Assembly: GCA_902769805.1 (NCBI GenBank)
Contig: CACXQL010000012.1
Location: 1-50,119 of the forward strand
Source: an uncultured Prevotellaceae bacterium
Lineage (GTDB): Bacteria; Bacteroidota; Bacteroidia; Bacteroidales; Bacteroidaceae
DNA: 50,119 nucleotides
Direction of reading: 5' to 3'
Part shown: positions 1 to 7,207 of the stretch, piece after piece
Position numbering within the stretch: position 1 is the stretch's first letter
Layout: every line of letters starts with the position of its first letter
Program-made: the position numbers and the translations under genes
The notes under the pieces: generated by a model
Told to the model about the DNA's origin: nothing
Databases searched by the model: none
Seen by the model: the letters and a program-made list of their open reading frames with translations, nothing else

Positions 1-39
1 CCACAGGGCGACTCGTCCCCGGGGGTGCTCCCTGGCCCT

Positions 40-612
40 CTAATCCGAGTGCAGTAGTCGCCGCCATTGAACAACTACTGAATAAATGATAGAACAATAG
101 TAGTCGGAAATGAACTGGTTGGTCAGTTGACCGAATGCAACGTCTTTCGTCTTGAACTTGGCTTCTACGAACTTGCCGAGAGTTGTCCGAGCTTGTTTGT
201 AATGCACGAGCGAGCCTTCCACCCTGTCTATGCCTATACGCTTCTCCATATCTGCATAGAGCCTGTCCATCATATCCATCAGTGTCACTTGGCACTCTAC
301 ACTACCTTGCATCAGTTCCTTGATGCTTTGGGCAGTGAAGGCCACATTGCGTTTCAGCAAATTATCATAGGCAGAGTTAATGTTGAGCAGCAGTTTGTCA
401 ATCTTGGCATTGACCTCCACAGCCTCACGGCTCTTTCCATCCAATCTGCCAGAACGGGGATTCCACAAGTTAGGGGTACACGACAGTTTGCAGGAGAACT
501 GCGCCATCGAATTGTTGAGGGTGATGCGCCCCATAATGGGTGCTTTTCCTCGCTTGTCTGTGCTGCCTTTCTTCAGGTACAGCAGCACCTTGAATTTCTG
601 AATTTTCATCAT
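40..612 (-). pseudogene. Tyrosine integrase remnant, N-terminal part only
   Basis: The first ~165 residues resemble Bacteroidetes tyrosine recombinases of mobile elements: an N-terminal arm-binding region (FKVLLYLKKGS, then a segment ending PLWNPRSGR-like text) and the start of the SAM-like core-binding domain (residues near FGQLTNQFISDY). After FISDY similarity stops and a short unrelated tail runs to a stop codon. The catalytic domain with its R, H and Y residues is absent, and the other two frames do not restore it. I chose the Met-Met pair just before KIQKFKV as start because a TAATTTTG box lies upstream at 630-637. Probably a relic of a deleted or rearranged element. The last ~60 bases at the window edge are GC-rich and unlike the preceding sequence. 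Confidence 0.7.
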
Positions 613-1090
613 GCTCTGAATTTGGGTTACAAAATTAAACAATCTCAGAGCATTTCCTGTCGTGCAAAATATGTCAGAACATGTATATTATTCCGAGCCA
701 CAATGAATCTTGTACAGATTACCCGATTCTACACATATTACCCAAACAATCGCAGGTAACACTTTGGTAACGGAACTGCCTCAATATTCGTCCGAGTTAG
801 TAAGTGAAAGAAAAACGCAAATTAGCGCAAATGGGCTAATTTATAACAACTTACACGGAAACCAATGTAATAACTTCCACATTTCAGACATCCTTGATTT
901 CCTGTGGAATAGTAACTCTCGTAAACGTCCTTAACCAACAAAGTTATGACCCGCTTTCACCCTTTCGGGCTATTCAAGTCAATGGCAAAGATACAAATAA
1001 GTGAATAAAATGCCAAATATATTTGGGTATTTTTGAACGAGAGTATCTTAAAAACTTGTTTTAAAGATAAAGAATAATGCCTTCTATCAC

Positions 1091-1156
1091 TTGTTCCAAG
1101 GCTTGGAACACTTTGTTCCAAGGCTTGGGACAAGTTGTTCCAGGGCCTGGAATACC
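1091..1156. repeat. 22-bp tandem repeat, three copies, each a palindrome
   Basis: Three head-to-tail 22-bp units at 1091-1112, 1113-1134 and 1135-1156. The first contains GTTCCAAGGCTTGGAAC, with 8-bp arms around one central base. The second and third carry a few substitutions, some compensated on the other arm (CCAGGGCCTGG), so symmetry is partly kept. Function unknown. Confidence 0.9.
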
Positions 1157-1182
1157 CCTTAAAGAGGCTTTCCTTTAAGCGA

Positions 1183-1220
1183 AAAGAGGGCGTGTCTGTT
1201 ATTTTTGACACGTCCCCTTT
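1183..1220 (-). terminator. Likely terminator of rprY
   Basis: A hairpin lies about 26 bp past the rprY stop. The arms AAAGGGGACGTGTC and GACACGCCCTCTTT (minus strand) flank a 10-nt loop, with two imperfect pairs, and the right arm ends in a short T run. Confidence 0.65.
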
Positions 1221-1246
1221 CATTTACCACTATACAAAAGTCTTGA

Positions 1247-1945
1247 TTACTCTTCTTCCGGTGCAATGAGCTTATAGCCTTTGCCGTGGATATTGATAAT
1301 CTCTATCTGGTCGTCATCTTTCAGATGTTTACGCAACTTAGTGATATACACGTCCATCGAACGGGCATTGAAGTAATTGTCATCAATCCAGATGGTCTTC
1401 AATGCGAAGTCACGCTGCAAGATCTCGTTAGCATGTGAGCAGAGCAGCGCCAGCAACTCATTCTCCTTGGTGGTGAGCTTCGTCTGCTTCTCCCCTATCG
1501 TCAACAACTGCTTCTGGGTGTCGAAGGTAAAGCGTCCAATGCGATAGACAGAACTCTCCTTATTCTTCTTTCCACGTACGCGACGCAGGATTGCCTCAAT
1601 ACGGAACACGAGTTCCTCCATGGAGAAGGGTTTGGTGATATAGTCGTCTGCACCAATCTTGAAACCTTCGAGGATATCATCCTTCAGTGTCTTTGCCGTC
1701 AAGAAGATAATAGGAATCTCCACATTGGAGGTGCGAATCTCCTGTGCGAGTGTGAAGCCGTCTTTCTTCGGCATCATCACGTCCAATACACAGATGTCAA
1801 ACTTAGTCTTCTGGAAAGCCTTATAGCCAGCCTCGCCATCAGGGCAGAGCTCTGCCATATAGCCTTTTGCTGCAAGATACTCACGCAACAGCATTCCAAG
1901 GTTCTCGTCATCTTCACAAAGAAGAATTTTAAGTTTTTCGTCCAT
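1247..1945 (-). CDS. rprY: Response regulator RprY, OmpR family
   Basis: Partner of the histidine kinase encoded just upstream. The N-terminal receiver domain shows the acidic pair in LLCEDDE, the phospho-acceptor Asp in CVLDVMMPKKDG, the Thr in FLTAK and the Lys in YITKPFS. After a basic linker (RRVRGKK) comes an OmpR/PhoB winged helix ending in the recognition-helix motif RSMDVYITKLRKHL and the wing NIHGKGYKL. I start at MDEKLKIL, where homology begins; a TTG or ATG up to 30 bp further upstream would overlap the rprX stop. The pair is known from Bacteroides fragilis. Transcription probably begins at the rprX promoter and stops at the hairpin downstream. Confidence 0.93.
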   Translation of the reverse strand: MDEKLKILLCEDDENLGMLLREYLAAKGYMAELCPDGEAGYKAFQKTKFDICVLDVMMPKKDGFTLAQEIRTSNVEIPIIFLTAKTLKDDILEGFKIGADDYITKPFSMEELVFRIEAILRRVRGKKNKESSVYRIGRFTFDTQKQLLTIGEKQTKLTTKENELLALLCSHANEILQRDFALKTIWIDDNYFNARSMDVYITKLRKHLKDDDQIEIINIHGKGYKLIAPEEE

Positions 1946-1971
1946 AATCGTTTCTGTTAAATGGTTCATAT

Positions 1972-3537
1972 TCAATCTTCATTATTCTCTTTTATAATCG
2001 GCAGGGAGATTGTAAACTTCGTCCCCTTCCCCAATTCACTCTCACACTTGATGTCACCTTGATGGAGGTCTATGACTTTCTTCACATAGGCGAGTCCAAG
2101 ACCGAAACCCTTCACGTCGTGTTTGTTACCAGTATGCACACGATAGAACTTGTCGAAGATCTTCTTGACATTCTCTTTCTTGATACCCTGTCCTGTATCA
2201 CGGATACTGAGACAGAGGTGACCATGATCGTTCCATGTGCGGATATAGACATCCAACGGTTCTTCGGGCTTGCGGTATTTGACAGCATTATCCATCAGAT
2301 TGGTGATGGCATTCTGGAAGTGCACCTCATCGACATACATGGAAGAGTCGACTGCCTCAATCTCTGTATATATCTTTCCACCCGTATGTTCCACGCGCAA
2401 GGAGAATGTGGAGGCGATATTCTCTACCATCTCGTTGAGATCCAGTTCCTTCTTCTTAAACACCACGCTCTTCTTGTCGAACATAGACATCTGCAACACC
2501 TTCTCCACGAGGAAGCGCAAGCGTTTCGACTCGTCGGCAATCACGCCACCCAAGTGCTTCGTCATCTGCTCAGACTTCGTCACACTGTCGTCGTTCATCA
2601 TCTGTGCTGCCAGTGAGATAGAGGCTATCGGAGTCTTCAGCTCATGCGTCATATTATTGATAAAGTCATTTTTTATCTCCGTATAACGTTTCTGCCGGAA
2701 AATCACCACGATGGTAAAGAGGAAGGTAATCAGCAATACCAGAGTGAAGACCAGTGACGGAATCATAAAGCGCACGGACGAGAAGATATAGCTGCTCATC
2801 TCGGGGAAGTGAACCTTCACCACGCCCATCTTCGACTGAGGGTCGTTCTGGAACAGATACTGTGTATAGCTATACTCCTGTCCTTCATCGGTATAGTCTG
2901 AACAACGGAATATCTCCCGTCCATCTGTCGTGGACACGGTGACATGGTAAGGGATATTGATACCGTTATTCTGCAATTCCGTACGGATATCCCTGTCGAG
3001 CATCCTGAAATTGACTCGTTCCTTCAGGGGCTTGTCACTGGCTGTATAGAGGATGTTATAGATGACCTCGTCAAGCAATGCCTTCTGATAGATATAACGG
3101 TTGCGCACTATCTCCTGCATCGACTTAGCGGCTGCAGAGATCGAGCTCTTGTCCTTACGGAGTATCATCGCCTTGGGGACGGATGCCGGTTTTATCTCAA
3201 AAGCCTTTACCTGGAAAGAGGAGTATACTGTACCATCATCAGCAGCTACAGCGAACTGGTGTGAATGGCGGATGCTGCCATCCAATCCGTCGACCATCAC
3301 GGAGTCCTGGCTGAATGCACGACGCTCGGTGGCATTCACATCCTTCTCCAGATAACGCTGTGTCTCATTCACCTCCAGATTTCGGGATGCCTGATAGAGA
3401 CTACGGTAAACGCTCTCGTCAAACTGTTCCTTCTTCATCTTCACCATCTCCTCGACATAGGAGAACTGAAGGTAAAGGAGTCCGAGGAACGAGAGTCCCA
3501 TCACGATGGATATTGCCCAAATAGTAGACTTCTTCAT
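1972..3537 (-). CDS. rprX: Sensor histidine kinase RprX
   Basis: A membrane histidine kinase of 521 residues. One transmembrane helix lies at about residues 7-27, followed by a periplasmic sensor of about 225 residues and a second helix near 257-282 (FMIPSLVFTLVLLITFLF). Next come the dimerisation domain with the phospho-accepting His in NNMTHELKTPIAS (about residue 298) and a HATPase domain with N box (DNAVKY), G1 box (DTGQGI) and G2 box (GFGLGLAYV). All catalytic boxes are intact. It precedes rprY with the two genes nearly touching. The TATCTTTG promoter box ends only 9 bp before the ATG, so the mRNA leader is very short or absent. The signal sensed is not evident from sequence. Confidence 0.93.
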   Translation of the reverse strand: MKKSTIWAISIVMGLSFLGLLYLQFSYVEEMVKMKKEQFDESVYRSLYQASRNLEVNETQRYLEKDVNATERRAFSQDSVMVDGLDGSIRHSHQFAVAADDGTVYSSFQVKAFEIKPASVPKAMILRKDKSSISAAAKSMQEIVRNRYIYQKALLDEVIYNILYTASDKPLKERVNFRMLDRDIRTELQNNGINIPYHVTVSTTDGREIFRCSDYTDEGQEYSYTQYLFQNDPQSKMGVVKVHFPEMSSYIFSSVRFMIPSLVFTLVLLITFLFTIVVIFRQKRYTEIKNDFINNMTHELKTPIASISLAAQMMNDDSVTKSEQMTKHLGGVIADESKRLRFLVEKVLQMSMFDKKSVVFKKKELDLNEMVENIASTFSLRVEHTGGKIYTEIEAVDSSMYVDEVHFQNAITNLMDNAVKYRKPEEPLDVYIRTWNDHGHLCLSIRDTGQGIKKENVKKIFDKFYRVHTGNKHDVKGFGLGLAYVKKVIDLHQGDIKCESELGKGTKFTISLPIIKENNED

Positions 3538-3545
3538 ATCGGAAG

Positions 3546-3553
3546 CAAAGATA
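3546..3553 (-). promoter_or_regulatory. -7 promoter box of rprX
   Basis: TATCTTTG on the minus strand, matching TAnnTTTG. No clear TTTG -33 element is seen at 19-21 nt, which would fit an activator-dependent promoter. The predicted transcript start is within a few bases of the ATG. Confidence 0.55.
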
Positions 3554-3583
3554 CTGCTTTTAACGATATGAAGAAGTCTTTTA

Positions 3584-3615
3584 GTTAATTAATTCCGTTA
3601 ATTTTAACGTTATTA
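3584..3615. promoter_or_regulatory. Possible regulator site upstream of rprX
   Basis: Three related heptamers, GTTAATT, GTTAATT and GTTATTA, start at 3584, 3597 and 3609, i.e. 12-13 bp apart and just upstream of the rprX -7 box. The last two overlap a perfect inverted repeat, CGTTAA-TT-TTAACG (3596-3609). Direct repeats at about one helical turn are typical of OmpR-family sites, so RprY autoregulation is possible; this is inference. Confidence 0.35.
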
Positions 3616-3649
3616 ACAGAAATAACTAAGTTTGGTTTATTATATATCA

Positions 3650-6151
3650 CTAAAAGTGAATACTCACATCCATACCAAACTGTATAGGATTACCTCGTTG
3701 TGCAAAGTAGCGCGTACCTCCTGCGGCAGCACTTGAAACAGCAAAGGTATTGTATTTCGTATCCGTGAGGTTACGTCCCCAAAGGCTGATGAGGACAGGG
3801 CCGAAGTCATAATCGGCATGGGCACCTAAGAGGGCATAGAACTTCTGGGCGTAAGTATTCGCCTCATCCCACCACACCTTGCCTTGTCCTGAGACATTTG
3901 CACCTATAGTAAACTGACCAATATGATAATCCATCATTGCATTGAACATGTGCTTTGGAACAAAAGGTATGCAGTTATCCTCATAACTGATTGTTCTAAT
4001 ATCCTGAGTATAAGGTGTCGTCGACGTTTTATCCTCATAGTCATCAAACTTGGCGTTGGTAAAGCTATAGGTGGCACTCCAATCCAGTGCATTATCGAAG
4101 GCACGTCCACGCAGTGTGGTTTCCAGACCGCAGGAATGGCTCTTTCCGGCATTCACCATCATACGACCGTAATTACTGTGAGGTTCCATAATAGAGAGTT
4201 GCTGGTTACGAACCCTCATATAGAATAGCGCGATATCAGCATGTACCATACCGCCAAAGAGATTCAAGTGGGAGCCTATCTCGAAGTTCCACGACTCCTC
4301 GGGCTTATAAGCGATAGTCTCATTGATGGCATCGTAGTCTTCTGCTGTATGCTCCACGTCATAGTCACCACGCATGGCATCCTGCTGATGAGCATTAAGG
4401 TCGGTCTGAAGGATATCGCTGAACATCTGTATATTATAGCCGCCGGCACGATAGCCTTTAGAGACATTAGCATAGACATTACCGAGGTTCCCCTTGAAGC
4501 TATAAGTCAGTCCGAACTTAGGCAACAACTGGGTATAAGTTTTCGAACGGCTGTCCACAACATGCGACGTAAGATGATAGGTAGCCTGACGCTCTGCCGT
4601 ACCACCTGTCATATTCATATACGCAAGGGCATCATACTCTATTTTCACCTTATCCACATTAAAGCGGAGACCGAGGGTTAGCTTCAGGCGGTCTGTAAGC
4701 AAAAAGTTCGACTCATGAAAGAGTGCAAAGTTCATTGACGGAGTCTTAAATGACTCTGGGACCCCCATCTCCGCACTCATATTGATGCCAGCCTTCTCTA
4801 TTGCAGCCGATGCAGCTTTCTCTGCAGCGGCAGGAGCAGCCTTTGCCGCTGCTGCCTGGGCAGCAGCTTCCGGCATCCCTCTGGATATCATCTCAGCAAC
4901 CATCTGTTGGGTCATCTGCTCAAGCATACGACCATACATGGCTTTATACATGGCATCCTTCATCGCATTGGATATGGCATTCCCAATAGGTTGCGTGATA
5001 GCATCACCAAAATAGACGGGAGCGTCTGTACGAAGCCATTGATAGGAGCCGAAGAGTCCGCTGGCATGCTGCCAACGACTATTATCACGACTTCTTAGCA
5101 CGAACTCTTGTGTAAGTGCATTCATCTTCTGACGCTGTTCAAGGCGCAGATAGTCAGGAGTCATATAATCCTGGTCCATCAGCATCTTGTCTTGCAGGAA
5201 CTGATAACTGGTGGTGGAGGTGAAGAGCAGTTTGTCTGTCTCATAGCCTATCGACACCCCCGTATTGAACATATTGCGCTTATAGCCGTTCATAATCGTC
5301 GTGGCAGGATCCTTCACATCAAGGTCTATGGGTGGATTGGTGCCTCCTACCCAATCCGTATAGTCTATCGGCTGGAACTCACCATAGCCAAAACCGTTCT
5401 GGTTCACATACTGGTAATCCGCCGTCCAGTCGAACTTCAGTTTCCTACTTGGCTGGAAGATCAGACGCAGTTTACCGCCTGCCTCATTCATCTTGTCGTT
5501 CTTATCATCGAAGTTCTGGTTATTGATGAATCCTTTCAGTCCGCTATAGAAACCTGCAACGGTAAAGGCAAGTTTTTCGGACGGACGATGATGATGAGCC
5601 ACCTCGATATTACGATAGAAACCATTGCCGATGCCCAGTCGTATATCTGTGCCCTGGTAGTTCATCGGATTCTTAGAATAGACGCGCACCACCCCACCCT
5701 CGGAGTTCTGACCATATAAAGTACCCTGTGGACCACGTAATATATCCACACGGTCAAGCATATAGAAATGGTTATTGAACGCAGCCTTCGACATCAAGGG
5801 AATCTGGTCGTAGTATACGCTCACGGCAGGATTATTGATACGGGAGCCAATACCTCTGACATACATGGAGGATGTCAGGCGTGAACCATACTGAGGCATG
5901 GAGAAAGAAGGAACAAAGGAAGACAGCTGACTCAGGTCATGCACATTATAAGAGTCCATCTCTTTCTGTGTAAACACAGAACTGCTGAGCGGTTGAAAGC
6001 GCAAGCCATACGACTCCTTTGCCTGAGAGACGACCACAACTTCGTCTAAGTCATACACGCGAGAACTGTCGGCGAGTATAGCATCCGTCTCTGCCACAGC
6101 ATGCAGGGCAAACGGAACCATACAGCCCAATAGGAATTTTCTGTAATTCAT
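3650..6151 (-). CDS. TonB-dependent outer-membrane receptor
   Basis: A TonB-dependent transporter of 833 residues. A signal peptide (MNYRKFLLGC...HAVA) is followed by a TonB-box-like VYDLDEVVVV, then a plug domain with the conserved MYVRGIGSR and LRGPQGTLYGQNSEGG segments (about residues 30-150) and a long beta-barrel ending in FGMDVSIHF with a terminal Phe. The start is the Met before NYRKFLL; a longer frame would include the promoter. There is no carboxypeptidase-like N-terminal domain and no SusD neighbour, so it is not a SusC-type glycan receptor; a siderophore, haem or other small ligand is more likely. Odd feature: an Ala/Met-rich, probably helical insertion of about 60 residues around residues 400-460 inside the barrel region. 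Confidence 0.92.
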   Translation of the reverse strand: MNYRKFLLGCMVPFALHAVAETDAILADSSRVYDLDEVVVVSQAKESYGLRFQPLSSSVFTQKEMDSYNVHDLSQLSSFVPSFSMPQYGSRLTSSMYVRGIGSRINNPAVSVYYDQIPLMSKAAFNNHFYMLDRVDILRGPQGTLYGQNSEGGVVRVYSKNPMNYQGTDIRLGIGNGFYRNIEVAHHHRPSEKLAFTVAGFYSGLKGFINNQNFDDKNDKMNEAGGKLRLIFQPSRKLKFDWTADYQYVNQNGFGYGEFQPIDYTDWVGGTNPPIDLDVKDPATTIMNGYKRNMFNTGVSIGYETDKLLFTSTTSYQFLQDKMLMDQDYMTPDYLRLEQRQKMNALTQEFVLRSRDNSRWQHASGLFGSYQWLRTDAPVYFGDAITQPIGNAISNAMKDAMYKAMYGRMLEQMTQQMVAEMISRGMPEAAAQAAAAKAAPAAAEKAASAAIEKAGINMSAEMGVPESFKTPSMNFALFHESNFLLTDRLKLTLGLRFNVDKVKIEYDALAYMNMTGGTAERQATYHLTSHVVDSRSKTYTQLLPKFGLTYSFKGNLGNVYANVSKGYRAGGYNIQMFSDILQTDLNAHQQDAMRGDYDVEHTAEDYDAINETIAYKPEESWNFEIGSHLNLFGGMVHADIALFYMRVRNQQLSIMEPHSNYGRMMVNAGKSHSCGLETTLRGRAFDNALDWSATYSFTNAKFDDYEDKTSTTPYTQDIRTISYEDNCIPFVPKHMFNAMMDYHIGQFTIGANVSGQGKVWWDEANTYAQKFYALLGAHADYDFGPVLISLWGRNLTDTKYNTFAVSSAAAGGTRYFAQRGNPIQFGMDVSIHF

Positions 6152-6175
6152 TTTCTGTCGATTTAATTTCGGGTG

Positions 6176-6206
6176 CAAAGGTACGACAATTAATTTGCTC
6201 CCACAA
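6176..6206 (-). promoter_or_regulatory. Promoter of the TonB-dependent receptor gene
   Basis: On the minus strand TTG, 20 nt, TACCTTTG (box at 6176-6183), a good match to the Bacteroidetes consensus. It lies about 25 bp before the chosen ATG. Confidence 0.75.
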
Positions 6207-6226
6207 TCCACATTTATGGGGATTTT

Positions 6227-7207
6227 TCAGGTATTCATCGTCCCACAATGCGGACAGATACCTTTTTTACGTAGTTTTGCCCCGCAATTTCCACAGACAT
6301 AACGATGACGGGCATAAAGAATATAGCGATATACGGCAAAGATGACATAGGCTATCAACAACAGATACCCTATATAATATAAGGTGGAAACACTGAATAC
6401 CACATAATCGACGGCACAGACACCAGCAAGTCCGCCAAGATAAAGAATCGCGTCACCACCTGAAAGATGACGGATGACATCATCCATAGCTGCCACTCCC
6501 ACGATGATAATAGCCCAGACAGAAGCCACGAAGAGTCCCAGATGCAGTGGAAGGGCAAAGGGATTGAGCGAGGGATGATAGTAGAAATGACGCCATGTCT
6601 CAGCGCCGAACATCTGGATAGAGGCATATAACGTTGCTGAGACGGCTATCAGCAGACACAACAACGTAGGATAGAAAGAGTCGATGTCATTGAAATGCAC
6701 GATATAGGCATTACGCTTGTTAAGGCGATACAGTCCGTATGCCACAATGACGATGATCAGGAAGGCGAGGAATACCAACAGATGGGTATCCGAGAAGAAA
6801 TCGATAAACTGTGAGATAGGATCGTCAGGAGACACGCCTTCCAGCATCTCACTCTCCCGAATCCACCCCTGCGTCATCTGGTCACGTGCCACCTTCACCC
6901 ATACCGAGTCGATGGAATCAGCAGGGATTGTCTTGATGTCAGCCACCACCAGTCGTTCGCCCTTCACCACATAAAGGGTGTCAAATGCCATTTCAAACGG
7001 TTCGTCAGAAAGTGGCAGGCTCTCCGCATTCACCACAAAGTTATAGTTTTGTGTATAGTGGTGCGTGGTAAAGAAAGAGATAGAGTCCAGCTGCTTCTCT
7101 GTCAGGTCCCACGCATCAGGAGTCTGCGGTCCTTGATTATAGCAGGATGCCAACAGACAGGCACTGAATATCAGGTATAATAGTTTCCTAATCTGTCGCA
7201 TACACAT
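6227..7207 (-). CDS. Membrane lipoprotein with C-terminal zinc ribbon
   Basis: An unnamed protein of 326 residues. It has a lipoprotein signal with lipobox LLASC, then an extracytoplasmic region of about 130 residues (TLYVVKGERLVVADIKTI; VWVKVARDQMTQGWIRES, which looks like an SH3-like 'withstand/step' segment). At least five hydrophobic segments follow, roughly from residue 145 to 300. It ends in a zinc ribbon, CGNCGAKLRKKGICPHCG. The start overlaps the U32 gene by 20 bp (a second in-frame ATG reduces this to 14), so translation is probably coupled. A zinc ribbon recurs in several proteins of the kinase/AAA cluster upstream on the same strand, which may link it functionally. No known function. 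Confidence 0.75.
   Translation of the reverse strand: MCMRQIRKLLYLIFSACLLASCYNQGPQTPDAWDLTEKQLDSISFFTTHHYTQNYNFVVNAESLPLSDEPFEMAFDTLYVVKGERLVVADIKTIPADSIDSVWVKVARDQMTQGWIRESEMLEGVSPDDPISQFIDFFSDTHLLVFLAFLIIVIVAYGLYRLNKRNAYIVHFNDIDSFYPTLLCLLIAVSATLYASIQMFGAETWRHFYYHPSLNPFALPLHLGLFVASVWAIIIVGVAAMDDVIRHLSGGDAILYLGGLAGVCAVDYVVFSVSTLYYIGYLLLIAYVIFAVYRYILYARHRYVCGNCGAKLRKKGICPHCGTMNT

Larger units (their letters stand above)
613..1246. other. Gene-free stretch with repeats and hairpins
   Basis: No convincing coding sequence is present here. An 88-codon minus-strand frame at 957-1223 runs straight through the repeats and hairpins and has no protein character. The stretch holds a possible promoter for the integrase remnant (630-637), a three-copy 22-bp palindromic repeat, a 7-bp-stem hairpin (1158-1179) and the likely terminator of rprY. 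Confidence 0.6.

Noticed and set aside
127-759. A 210-codon plus-strand open frame
   Set aside because: It is opposite the integrase remnant, whose protein sequence is recognisable; the plus frame is His/Cys/Leu-rich shadow sequence.
1091-1156. CRISPR array for the 22-bp repeats
   Set aside because: Units are directly adjacent with no unique spacers, only three copies, and no cas genes are in the window.
957-1223. An 88-codon minus-strand open frame in the left gene-free stretch
   Set aside because: It runs through tandem palindromes and a terminator, has no recognisable protein pattern and no suitable promoter.
3650-6151. SusC-type glycan receptor
   Set aside because: It lacks the N-terminal carboxypeptidase-like domain and a SusD partner.
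6205-6224. Hairpin AATCCACA/TGGGGATT as terminator of the zinc-ribbon lipoprotein gene
   Set aside because: It has mismatched arms and no T run on the minus strand, and it overlaps the receptor promoter.
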